Below are positions 17,625-25,649 of a stretch of DNA of 64,000 nt, piece after piece; position 1 is the stretch's first letter; each line of letters starts with the position of its first letter. A program made the translations under genes and the position numbers. This stretch comes from Pseudomonadota bacterium (GTDB lineage Bacteria; Pseudomonadota; Alphaproteobacteria; Sphingomonadales; Sphingomonadaceae), in NCBI GenBank assembly GCA_023418595.1, contig JAEZZI010000018.1, positions 1 to 64,000 of the forward strand. The letters are read 5' to 3'. Under the pieces are notes generated by a model, which made no database searches, was not told the DNA's origin, and worked only from the letters and a program-made list of their open reading frames with translations.

Positions 17625-18443
17625 TTAGCGCAGGAGCGACAGGACGCCCTGCTGCGACTGATTGGCCTGCGACAGCATCGCGGTCGATGCCTGGCTCAGA
17701 ATCTGTGCCTTGGCGAGCGCCGCCGTTTCCACCGAGAAATCGGTGTCCTCGATCCGGCTGCGTGCGTCCGACAGGTTGGTGACGTTCGAGGTCAGGTTGT
17801 TGACCACCGACTGTAGACGGTTCTGCGAAGCACCGAGCGATGCGCGGGTGTCATTGATCGTCTTCAGCGCAGCATCAACCGAACCGGTCGCCGCCGAATC
17901 GCCGAGCAGCGTTTCAGCATTGGCAACCGTGGTCACGTCGCCGATAGTTACTGTGATCGCTGAAAACTTCAGCGTGACGGTTTCATCTGCGTTTGCACCG
18001 ACCTGAATATCGACATCAGCCGCGCCGGTACCGAACAGAGTGACGCCGTTGAACTTCGTGTCGGCGAGAACGCTGTCAATCTGATCGGCCAGCGCCTGAA
18101 CTTCGGTGTCCATGTTGGCACGGTCGTCTTCAGAATAGGTGCCCGATGCGGACTGGACCGCTAGCTCGCGGATGCGCTGCAACATGTTCGTGACTTCGCC
18201 CAGCGCGCCCTCGGCGGTCTGCGCCATCGAGATGCCGTCGTTCGCGTTGCGAATGGCCTGGCTCATGCCCTTGATCTGCGATGTCATCGAAGACGAGATC
18301 GCGAGACCTGCCGCGTCGTCTTTGGCCGAGTTGATGCGCTTGCCGGTCGAGAGGCGCTCCATCGCGGTTTGCAGCGAGAGGTTGGCAGACTTCGAAGCAT
18401 TCGAAGCGCGCATTGCGCTGATGTTGGTTCCGATTACAGTCAT
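17625..18443 (-). CDS. fliC: Flagellin
   Basis: A 272-residue flagellin, the short form common in alphaproteobacteria. The conserved N-terminal D0/D1 helices (MTVIGTNISAMRASNASKSA; ERLSTGKRINSAKDDAAGLA) and C-terminal D1/D0 helices (NRLQSVVNNLTSNVTNLSDA; ILSQASTAMLSQANQSQQGV) flank only a small variable middle (residues about 130-180). It polymerises into the filament after export. It is the only gene of the block on the minus strand and is divergent from flbD. GGAGA lies a few bases before the start. It ends with a strong terminator. Confidence 0.96.
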   Translation of the reverse strand: MTVIGTNISAMRASNASKSANLSLQTAMERLSTGKRINSAKDDAAGLAISSSMTSQIKGMSQAIRNANDGISMAQTAEGALGEVTNMLQRIRELAVQSASGTYSEDDRANMDTEVQALADQIDSVLADTKFNGVTLFGTGAADVDIQVGANADETVTLKFSAITVTIGDVTTVANAETLLGDSAATGSVDAALKTINDTRASLGASQNRLQSVVNNLTSNVTNLSDARSRIEDTDFSVETAALAKAQILSQASTAMLSQANQSQQGVLSLLR

Positions 18444-18522
18444 GTTCGTGTCTCCGTTCTACTGGTCGACCCTCCCGGTGTTCCCCCCTGAACAAATGCG
18501 GGAGCCCGAGTAGTCGAATTGT

Positions 18523-18548
18523 GAAACGGCAGGTCGCCGCCGACCTTA
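18523..18548 (-). promoter_or_regulatory. Candidate sigma-28-like promoter for fliC
   Basis: On the minus strand TAAG-(14 bases)-GCCGTTTC lies about 80 bp before the fliC start. The sigma-28 consensus is TAAA-N15-GCCGATAA, so this is a partial match with one base less spacing. No well-spaced GG/GC sigma-54 motif was found in this gap. Tentative. Confidence 0.3.
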
Positions 18549-18703
18549 AGCAATTTTTTTGACCATGTCGCGCGCCCGGATTTCCGGGAGATTGGCGCGC
18601 GCCTACGCGACTACAGAGCAAAAATCGGATGCGGTGCGCGATGCTTTACGCCTCGTTTACCATTCATCGTGCATTCCGTGCCCACTGAATTGGGGGACTA
18701 GAC

Positions 18704-19978
18704 ATGGCAACCATCCATCCGACGGCGGCGGTGCGCGCGACCAGCTATGCGCTGGTGTCCGCGCTGCGTTCGCAGGGCATGGCGGTGGCGGCGGAAGGTG
18801 CGAAGCTGCAAGCAGGCGACCTGTTCCTGGCGCTGGATGGCGAGCAGACGCCCGCACCCGCGCGGACCGTCCTGATCGGTCACGGCGATCCCCAGGTCAT
18901 TCCGTTTGGCGACGGCGCCCCGGCGCGCGTCACCGGCGGCGAGGACGACGCGGCGTTGATCGCCGGCTTCGTCGGTGCATTCGTCCGTCAACCCTATGCC
19001 CCCGTCGCCGCCGATCCGCAGAGCCTGGCACTGGGTGCACTCGCCGAGCGCGTTGCTGCCAGCGACATCACCGTGCTCATCAACGGCCCCACCGGCACCG
19101 GCAAGGAAGTGCTGGCCCGCGCGATCCACATGCAGTCGGATCGCCGCGACGGTCCGTTCATCGCCATCAATTGCGCGGCGCTGCCCGAAACGATGCTGGA
19201 AGCGATGCTGTTCGGCCACCAAAAGGGCTCGTTCACCGGCGCGTCGTCGGGCGGACAAGGCTTCTTCCGCGCGGCCAACGGCGGCACGTTGTTGCTCGAC
19301 GAAATCGCCGAAATGCCGATCGGGCTTCAGGCCAAGCTGCTGCGCGCATTGCAGGAACGCGAAGTCGTGCCGATCGGCGGCACGCTGCCGGAAAAGATCG
19401 ACGTTCGCGTCATTGCGTGTGCCAACCGCGACCTGCAGAGCGAAGTCGCCGAAGGCCGCTTCCGTGCCGACCTTTACTACCGGCTGAGCGTGTTCCCGCT
19501 GTCGACCCTCGCGCTGAACGAGCGTCCGGGCGACATCGCCGCGCTCGCCGCCGCGATGGTCGTGCGTCACGGCACCGACCGCCGCGTGCTGCCGTGGATC
19601 GACGTCGACGCGCTGTCGCTGCTCCAGCGCCATGACTGGCCGGGCAATGTCCGCGAACTGGAAAACGTCATCCAGCGCGCGATGCTGCTGTCGCGCGGCG
19701 AGGTCATCACCCCCGCCGACATCATCTTCGATCGCCCCACCCAGCATCGCCGCCCCGAACTGGTCGCAGTGTCGGATACCGGCGAGAAACTGTCGAACAT
19801 CGTTCAGATGAGCGAGTTTCAGGCGATCCGCGAAACGCTCGCCGCGTGCGGGGGCAGCCGGATCGAAACCGCAAAGCGCCTCGGCATTTCGGAACGCACC
19901 CTGCGCTATCGCCTCGCCAAGGCGCGCGAACAGGGTGAGGACATTGTCCGCAACCATAGCCAGGCGGTGAACGCATGA
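18704..19978 (+). CDS. flbD: Sigma-54-dependent flagellar regulator (FlbD-type)
   Basis: A 424-residue protein. The N-terminal 100 residues are short and lack the usual receiver-domain aspartates. The AAA+ sigma-54 activator domain follows: Walker A GPTGTGKE (128-135), GSFTGA (175-180) in place of the usual GAFTGA, Walker B LLLDE (196-200) and WPGNVRELENV. The C-terminus is a Fis-type helix-turn-helix (RIETAKRLGISERTLRYRL). In Caulobacter, FlbD activates late and represses early flagellar genes; its position directly ahead of fliE supports the same role. Its stop overlaps fliE by four bases. Confidence 0.88.
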   Translation: MATIHPTAAVRATSYALVSALRSQGMAVAAEGAKLQAGDLFLALDGEQTPAPARTVLIGHGDPQVIPFGDGAPARVTGGEDDAALIAGFVGAFVRQPYAPVAADPQSLALGALAERVAASDITVLINGPTGTGKEVLARAIHMQSDRRDGPFIAINCAALPETMLEAMLFGHQKGSFTGASSGGQGFFRAANGGTLLLDEIAEMPIGLQAKLLRALQEREVVPIGGTLPEKIDVRVIACANRDLQSEVAEGRFRADLYYRLSVFPLSTLALNERPGDIAALAAAMVVRHGTDRRVLPWIDVDALSLLQRHDWPGNVRELENVIQRAMLLSRGEVITPADIIFDRPTQHRRPELVAVSDTGEKLSNIVQMSEFQAIRETLAACGGSRIETAKRLGISERTLRYRLAKAREQGEDIVRNHSQAVNA

Positions 19979-20364
19979 GCGGGATCGGCGGCGCCTCCGG
20001 CGCAGGCGGTGCGATGAGCATCGACCGGATCATGGCGATGCGCGCCGAGATCCTCGAACGCAATTCGGCGTTGAAGCGCGCGAGCGCGGGCGCGGCCACG
20101 CCGGCCGAAGTGCTTGGTGCGCCAGCGACCTCCGCCCCCAAGCCCGTCAGCTTTGCCGATACGATGGCGAGCGCGATCAAGGGCGTGAACGAGATGCAGG
20201 CGCAGTCGTCGGACATGTCCGCGCGCTACGAGCGCGGCGAGGAAATCGACATCGCCAAGGTGATGATGGCCCGCCAGCAGGCGTCGGTCGGATTCGAAGC
20301 CACCCTTCAGGTCCGCAACAAGCTGCTGACGGCCTACAAGGACATCATGAGCATGCCGGTGTAA
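19975..20364 (+). CDS. fliE: Flagellar hook-basal body protein FliE
   Basis: A 129-residue protein joining the MS ring to the rod. The conserved C-terminal half is clear: SFADTMASAIKGVNEMQAQS, then EIDIAKVMMARQQASVGFEA and QVRNKLLTAYKDIMSMPV. It is somewhat longer than enteric FliE because of a glycine-rich N-terminus. It overlaps flbD by four bases and ends one base before fliF. Confidence 0.95.
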   Translation: MSGIGGASGAGGAMSIDRIMAMRAEILERNSALKRASAGAATPAEVLGAPATSAPKPVSFADTMASAIKGVNEMQAQSSDMSARYERGEEIDIAKVMMARQQASVGFEATLQVRNKLLTAYKDIMSMPV

Positions 20365-20365
20365 C

Positions 20366-22084
20366 ATGGAAAACGCACTGACCCCTCAGCCCGCTGGCGG
20401 CGCGCCGATCGGCGCCACACCCAACCGGCTTTCCGATCCGGTCGCGCAGGCCCGCGCGATGTTTTCGAACCCCGCGGTCAAGCGCGCGCTGCCGGCGATC
20501 CTGCTGGTGGCGCTGCTTGGCGTCGCGGCGATGGCGTGGATGGCGCTGTCGACACCGCCGCAGCGCGTGCTGTTCGCCAACATGACCGATGGCGACAAGG
20601 CGGCGGTGACGCAGGCATTGAGCGCGGCGGGCATCGCCAATTCGATCGACGGATCGGGATCGCTGACCGTCGGCGAGGATGATTATCACAAGGCGCGGAT
20701 GCTGCTCGCCAGCCAGGATCTGCCCAAGGCGGCACCCGGCGGCTATGCGCTGCTCGATCAGCTGCCGATGGGCGTCAGCCGCGCGGTGGAGGGCGAACGC
20801 CTGCGCCAGGCGCGCGAAACCGAACTCGCGCGCTCGATTTCCGAAATCGACAGCGTCGCCGATGCGCGCGTCCATCTGGCGACGCCGGAAAGCTCGGTCT
20901 TCGTGCGCGACAGCGCCGCCCCTTCCGCCTCGATCATCGTCCGGCTGGAAGCGGGACGCGCGCTGTCCGACGCGCAGGTGCGTTCGATCGTCAACCTCGT
21001 CGCTTCGTCGGTGCCGGGGATGAAGCCCGATGCGGTGACCATCGTCGATCAGATGGGCGAATTGCTCAACAAGTCCGGCCCCGGCGGCCAGGGCGAAAGC
21101 GCAACCGACGAGCGCATCGCGTTCCAGCAGCGCATCGAAACCAAATATCGCGAACAACTCGCCAAATTGCTCACCCCGCTGGTCGGCGTCGGCAATTTTT
21201 CGGCAGAGGTTCAGGCAGAGGTCAATCTCGACGAAACGCAGGCCACGCGCGAGACGATCGACCCCAATTCCGTCGTGCGCGCCGAACAGGGCAGCTGGGC
21301 TGCGGCGTCGAATACTCAAGCACCCGGCGGCATTCCCGGCGCGTTGTCGAACGCCGTTCCCCCTGCCAGTACGCTGGAGGCGCCCGACGCCGCCGCCGCC
21401 GCCGATCCGAACGCCGACCCCAATGCCGATCCCGCGCTTGCAGGCGCGGCGCCCGCCGCGCTACCCAAGGCGAGCGAGGAATTTTCGCGCGCCTACGACG
21501 TCGGCAAGGAAATCTCGGTCACCCGCGCCATGCCCGGCGAAATCCGCCGCCTGTCGGTCGCGGTCCTGCTGCGCGAAACCGAAGGCGCACGGCCCCGGAC
21601 CAAGGCGGAGATCGACCAGATCAACCAGCTCGTCCGTTCTGCGGTCGGCTTCAATCCGGCGCGCCAGGATCAGGTGACGGTCATCAGCCGTCCCTTTTCG
21701 CCCGAGGCTGTCGGCGGCACCGAGCCGTCCTGGTACGAAGCGAGCTGGGTGCCGATGGTCGCGCGCAACGCGACCGCGCTCATCATCGCGCTGCTCGTGC
21801 TGCTGCTCGGCGTGCGTCCGCTCGCCAACGCTCTGATGAAAAAGCGCGAGGATGCAGGCAGCCGCCCGGCATTGGGCCGCGACAATGTCGCAGCCCTTGG
21901 CGGGGGCCAGGCTGCGCTCGGCGAGGACGGCCAGCCGCAACGCCCCGGCGTCAGCATCGACATGCTGGAAAATGCCCGCAGCTATGACGAGCGCGTCGGG
22001 CTGGTGAAGGGCTTCACACGCGACAATCCCACGCGGGCCGCTTTGGCCGTGCGCGACATGATCCAGGCGGAAAACAAGCAATGA
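20366..22084 (+). CDS. fliF: Flagellar MS-ring protein FliF
   Basis: A 572-residue protein with two membrane helices, near residues 35-55 (ALPAILLVALLGVAAMAWMA) and 460-485 (NATALIIALLVLLLGVRPLA). Between them lie the ring-building motifs (LPMGVSRAVEGERLRQARET; ARVHLATPESSVFVRD; FSAEVQAEVNLDE). The C-terminal tail that binds FliG ends ARSYDERVGLVKGFTRDNPT...MIQAENKQ. An alanine/proline/asparagine-rich insert lies in the periplasmic loop. It is the export-gate housing and rotor base. The stop overlaps fliG by four bases. Confidence 0.96.
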   Translation: MENALTPQPAGGAPIGATPNRLSDPVAQARAMFSNPAVKRALPAILLVALLGVAAMAWMALSTPPQRVLFANMTDGDKAAVTQALSAAGIANSIDGSGSLTVGEDDYHKARMLLASQDLPKAAPGGYALLDQLPMGVSRAVEGERLRQARETELARSISEIDSVADARVHLATPESSVFVRDSAAPSASIIVRLEAGRALSDAQVRSIVNLVASSVPGMKPDAVTIVDQMGELLNKSGPGGQGESATDERIAFQQRIETKYREQLAKLLTPLVGVGNFSAEVQAEVNLDETQATRETIDPNSVVRAEQGSWAAASNTQAPGGIPGALSNAVPPASTLEAPDAAAAADPNADPNADPALAGAAPAALPKASEEFSRAYDVGKEISVTRAMPGEIRRLSVAVLLRETEGARPRTKAEIDQINQLVRSAVGFNPARQDQVTVISRPFSPEAVGGTEPSWYEASWVPMVARNATALIIALLVLLLGVRPLANALMKKREDAGSRPALGRDNVAALGGGQAALGEDGQPQRPGVSIDMLENARSYDERVGLVKGFTRDNPTRAALAVRDMIQAENKQ

Positions 22085-23088
22085 ACGTGATCCCGCGCAG
22101 CTTCAGCGGCGTCGAGCGCGCCGCCGTGCTGATGATGCTGGTGGGCGAGGAAGAAGCCGCCGCCATCCTCCAGAAGCTCGAACCCGACGAGGTGCGCGAG
22201 CTGGGCCGCGCGATGTTCACCGTCGCCGATGTGGCCGAGCATGAAGTCGAGGATGTGCTCGACGATTTCATTTCCGCCGCGCGCGACCGCACCGATATCG
22301 GCTTCGATCCGCGCCCGCAGATCACCGGCATGATGACCAAGGCGCTGGGCCAGGAAAAGGCCGAAAGCGTGCTCGCGCGCATCACCCCGCCCGAAGCGGT
22401 GTGCGCGATCGAACTGCTCGACTGGCTGGAGCCGTCGGAGATCGCATCGCTGATCGAGGACGAACATCCCCAGATCGCGGCGGTGCTGATCGCCAATCTC
22501 GACCCCGCGGTCGCAGCCCAGGTGTTTGAAATCCTGCCCGAATCCGCGCAACCGCAAATCCTGCACCGTGTCGCCAAATTGGGCCCGATCACCCAGGAAG
22601 CGATCGAGACGCTGAAACAGGTGCTGTCGAAGCGCATCGGCGACCGTCACGCGCCTGCGGGGCTTCAGATCGGCGGCACGCGCGATGCGGCCAAGATCCT
22701 GTCCGCGGCGCGCAAATCGACCGAAACCCGCGTCATGCCCAAACTCGCCAAGATCGACCGCGAAGTCGCCAAGGCGATCGAGGAGGCGATGTTCGTCTTC
22801 GACAATCTGCTCGACCTCGACGACAAGAATCTGGGCACGCTCATCCGCTCGATCGACAACGATACGCTGGTTCGTGCGCTGAAGGGCGTGGACGAGGCCG
22901 CGCGCAACCGCTTCCTCGGCTGCATGTCGGCACGCGCCGCCGACGGCATCCGCGACGAGATGGAAGAACGCGGACCCATGCGCCTGACCGAAGTGCTCGA
23001 AGCGCAAAAGGCCGTGATCCAGATCGCCCGCAACCTGGCCAAGGAAGGCACGATCATGATGGGCGGCGGGGAAGACGATTATGTCTGA
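22081..23088 (+). CDS. fliG: Flagellar motor switch protein FliG
   Basis: A 335-residue protein of normal length. The N-terminal domain binds FliF (RAAVLMMLVGEEEAAAILQK), the middle domain carries the EHPQIAAVLIANLD motif (with A and N variants of the usual EHPQTIA form), and the C-terminal domain has charged residues for torque generation (FDNLLDLDDKNLGTLIRSID; MSARAADGIRDEMEERGPMR). It overlaps both fliF (4 nt) and fliH (8 nt). Confidence 0.97.
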   Translation: MNVIPRSFSGVERAAVLMMLVGEEEAAAILQKLEPDEVRELGRAMFTVADVAEHEVEDVLDDFISAARDRTDIGFDPRPQITGMMTKALGQEKAESVLARITPPEAVCAIELLDWLEPSEIASLIEDEHPQIAAVLIANLDPAVAAQVFEILPESAQPQILHRVAKLGPITQEAIETLKQVLSKRIGDRHAPAGLQIGGTRDAAKILSAARKSTETRVMPKLAKIDREVAKAIEEAMFVFDNLLDLDDKNLGTLIRSIDNDTLVRALKGVDEAARNRFLGCMSARAADGIRDEMEERGPMRLTEVLEAQKAVIQIARNLAKEGTIMMGGGEDDYV

Positions 23089-23848
23089 CGGATTTTCGCC
23101 GGGCTTCGCCAGCCGCATCGACGCCTCCGACGACGTCATCGCCTCGATCTTTTCCGGTCTCCCGGAGTTTGCCGCGTCGGACATCGGCGAACGCGCGCGG
23201 GTGAAGGCGGGGCGCGGCACCGCTGCGCAACCGCCCAAGGGCTTCGCTGCGCAGGCGGCTACCGGCCCCAAACATTTCTCGCCCGAGAATCGCGACGCCA
23301 ACCCGACCGAAGGCTGGGATCCGCTTGAACCCAATATGGCGGGCGGCAACGAGCGTTTCGTCGATCCGGTCGCCGAAGCACATGAACGCGGCTATGGCGA
23401 AGGGCTCGCCGCAGGCCTGCTCCAGAACGGCGCAGAGGTTGCCCGCGATAAGCTGCTCATCGAATCGATGATCGCCGGGCTGGCGGGCGGCGCCTGGCTC
23501 GACCGTGACCGGCTGGCGCGTCAGTTGCGCCAGACGGTGCTGTCGCTCGTCACCCGCATCGTCGGCGAAGTCGGCGTGTCGGGCGACCTGCTCGCCGCGC
23601 GCATCGAAGCCGCCACCGACTTGCTCGCCGAAGCCAATGAATCGGCGCTGCTCCACCTCCACCCCGACGACCTGCCGCTGGTCGAGGGCAAATTGCCCAA
23701 GACGGTGTTCGCGGCCGGAGACGCCAAGGTCGCCCGCGGCAGCTTCGTCATCGAATCGGCATCGACGATCGTCGAGGACGGCCCCGAATTGTGGCTGGAA
23801 CAGCTTGCCGCCGCGATCGACCGCGTGCCGCTCCCCAAATCCGAGTAA
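23081..23848 (+). CDS. fliH: FliH/SctL family export ATPase regulator
   Basis: A 255-residue protein with weak conservation overall, as usual for FliH. It has a glycine-spaced helical segment (AEAHERGYGEGLAAGLLQNG) and a conserved C-terminal domain (LLHLHPDDLPLVEGKLPKTV...SFVIESASTIVEDGPELWLE). Identification rests on these and on its position between fliG and fliI. It would bind and restrain the FliI ATPase. Confidence 0.85.
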   Translation: MSDGFSPGFASRIDASDDVIASIFSGLPEFAASDIGERARVKAGRGTAAQPPKGFAAQAATGPKHFSPENRDANPTEGWDPLEPNMAGGNERFVDPVAEAHERGYGEGLAAGLLQNGAEVARDKLLIESMIAGLAGGAWLDRDRLARQLRQTVLSLVTRIVGEVGVSGDLLAARIEAATDLLAEANESALLHLHPDDLPLVEGKLPKTVFAAGDAKVARGSFVIESASTIVEDGPELWLEQLAAAIDRVPLPKSE

Positions 23849-23851
23849 GCG

Positions 23852-25180
23852 ATGTTGAACCGCTTCACGTCGGATTATCTGGAAGCACTCGGCGTCGGCG
23901 ATTTCGCCCCGCGTCCGAAGGTTGCGGGACGCCTCGCCTCTTATGACGGATTGCTGATGGAAGCCGTCGGCCTGTCGCTTCCCGTCGGCACGATCTGCGC
24001 GATCGGCGACGGTGCGCAGCGTGTCGAGGCCGAGGTGATCGGCTTTCGCGCCGGTCGCACGTTGATGATGAATCTGGGCGGCCCCGCCGCTCTTCTCCCC
24101 AACGCCCCCGTCCGACCCGTCGGCGCGCCGGGCGAGGCAGAAGTCGGCGCCGCCCTGTTGGGGCGCGTGGTGGACGGCGCGGGAAAGCCCATCGACGGCC
24201 TTGGCCCGATCCGCGGCGCGAGGTCATGGCCGCTTGCGGGCAAGCTCCAGTCGCCGCTCGACCGCGGTCGCGTGCTCGAACCGATGGATGTCGGCGTCCG
24301 CGCGATCAACGGCCTGCTGACCATCGGCCAGGGCCAGCGCGTCGGCATCATGGCAGGATCGGGCGTCGGTAAGTCGGTGCTGCTGGGCATGATCGTCCGT
24401 GCGGCGCAAGCAGACGTGGTCGTCGTCGGACTGATCGGCGAACGCAGCCGCGAAGTCAGCGACTTTCTCGAAACCAAGATCGCGGGCGACGCGCGCAAAC
24501 GCTCGGTCGTCGTTGCGGTCCCCGCCAATCATTCGCCGGTGCTCCGCATCCGCGGCGCGCTGCGCGCGACTGCGATTGCAGAGGCGTTCCGCGCAGAGGG
24601 CAAGAAAGTCCTGCTCATCATGGACTCGCTGACCCGCGTCGCGCACGCCGGCCGCGAAATCGGTCTCGCGCTGGGCGAACCCGCCTCCGCCCGCGGCTAT
24701 CCGCCGTCGGCCATCGCGATGCTGCCTGGCCTGATCGAACGCGCAGGCACCGACGTTCACACCGGCGGGTCCATCACAGCGATCTATACGGTGCTGGCGG
24801 ATGGCGACGACGGCAATGACCCGGTGGTCGATTCGGCGCGTTCGATCCTCGACGGGCATATCGTGCTCAGCCGCGCGCTTGCCGAACGCGGCGTCTATCC
24901 CGCGATCGATCTGGGTCCTTCGGTCAGCCGGGTGATGAACGACATCGTGCCGCGCGACCATGCCGCCGCCGCGCGCGTGCTGCGCCGTCACCTCGCGACC
25001 TATGAGGAAAATCGCGATCTGGTGCTGATGGGTGCCTATCGCTCGGGCGCCGACCCGGCGATCGACGCGGCCATCGCCTGCCATCCGACGGTAATGGAGT
25101 ATGTCCGGCAGGATTACGACGCGGTGGTGAACCTCGCCGATGCGACCGCCGAACTGATCGGCGTGTTCGGGGACGCCTGA
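23852..25180 (+). CDS. fliI: Flagellum-specific ATPase FliI
   Basis: A 442-residue ATPase related to the F1 beta subunit. It has Walker A AGSGVGKS (168-175), Walker B VLLIMDSLTR, and the family stretch GEPASARGYPPSAIAMLPGLIERAG. It drives unfolding and delivery of export substrates with FliH and FliJ. Three bases separate it from fliH and one base from fliJ. Confidence 0.97.
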   Translation: MLNRFTSDYLEALGVGDFAPRPKVAGRLASYDGLLMEAVGLSLPVGTICAIGDGAQRVEAEVIGFRAGRTLMMNLGGPAALLPNAPVRPVGAPGEAEVGAALLGRVVDGAGKPIDGLGPIRGARSWPLAGKLQSPLDRGRVLEPMDVGVRAINGLLTIGQGQRVGIMAGSGVGKSVLLGMIVRAAQADVVVVGLIGERSREVSDFLETKIAGDARKRSVVVAVPANHSPVLRIRGALRATAIAEAFRAEGKKVLLIMDSLTRVAHAGREIGLALGEPASARGYPPSAIAMLPGLIERAGTDVHTGGSITAIYTVLADGDDGNDPVVDSARSILDGHIVLSRALAERGVYPAIDLGPSVSRVMNDIVPRDHAAAARVLRRHLATYEENRDLVLMGAYRSGADPAIDAAIACHPTVMEYVRQDYDAVVNLADATAELIGVFGDA

Positions 25181-25181
25181 G

Positions 25182-25616
25182 GTGGCTCGCTCGGCCAAGA
25201 AACTCGACCGCATCCTGCGCGTCCGCTCGCTTCAGCTCGACCTGACGCGCGCCGAGGAGGTTCAGGCGGCGAACAAGCTCCAGGCCGAGGCCGATCTCAA
25301 GGCGCGCATCCTGCAACTCGCCGCCAATGTCGCGCCTGCGCCTTCGCCCGCGCCTGCCAGCGCCACCAGCCTGATGGCCGCGGCGCATTATCGCGACCGG
25401 CTTCACCAGTCGGTCGCCGCAGCCGACCAGCGGATCGCCACCGCCAGTCGCGGGCTCGATTTCGCGCGCGAACGCACGGTCGAGGCGAAGCGCGATCAGA
25501 GCGCGATCGAAAAACTGATCGCGCGGGCCGAAACCGACGCGGCGCTCGCCGCCGTCCGTGCGCTCGAAAACGCCCCGTCGCCGCTGCGTCCGAAAAACCG
25601 GCACGGTCCTTGCTGA
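25182..25616 (+). CDS. fliJ: Flagellar export protein FliJ
   Basis: A 144-residue protein, highly charged and largely coiled-coil (KKLDRILRVRSLQLDLTRAE; RTVEAKRDQSAIEKLIARA), typical of FliJ, which forms the stalk through the FliI ring. It starts with GTG one base after the fliI stop; the GGGGACGCCTGAG ahead gives a reasonable ribosome site. Identification is mainly by position, size and coiled-coil character. Confidence 0.8.
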   Translation: MARSAKKLDRILRVRSLQLDLTRAEEVQAANKLQAEADLKARILQLAANVAPAPSPAPASATSLMAAAHYRDRLHQSVAAADQRIATASRGLDFARERTVEAKRDQSAIEKLIARAETDAALAAVRALENAPSPLRPKNRHGPC

Positions 25617-25649
25617 CCTCCTGCACAGAGAGTTCACGCGGGGGACCGA

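Noticed and set aside
15009..17816. Long plus-strand open frame opposite the DinG-like helicase
   Set aside because: The minus strand carries a full helicase motif set. The plus frame is Arg/Gln-rich with no domain and runs into fliC on the other strand.
18536..18562. Possible sigma-54 promoter (TGGTCAAAAAAATTGC) upstream of fliC
   Set aside because: The GG and GC elements are 11 bases apart; the sigma-54 spacing is strictly 10, and the bases around GG do not fit the consensus.
18588..18606. Possible sigma-54 promoter (TTGGCGCGCGCCTACGC) upstream of flbD
   Set aside because: The spacing between GG and GC is 11, one too many, and the sequence is a simple GC palindrome.
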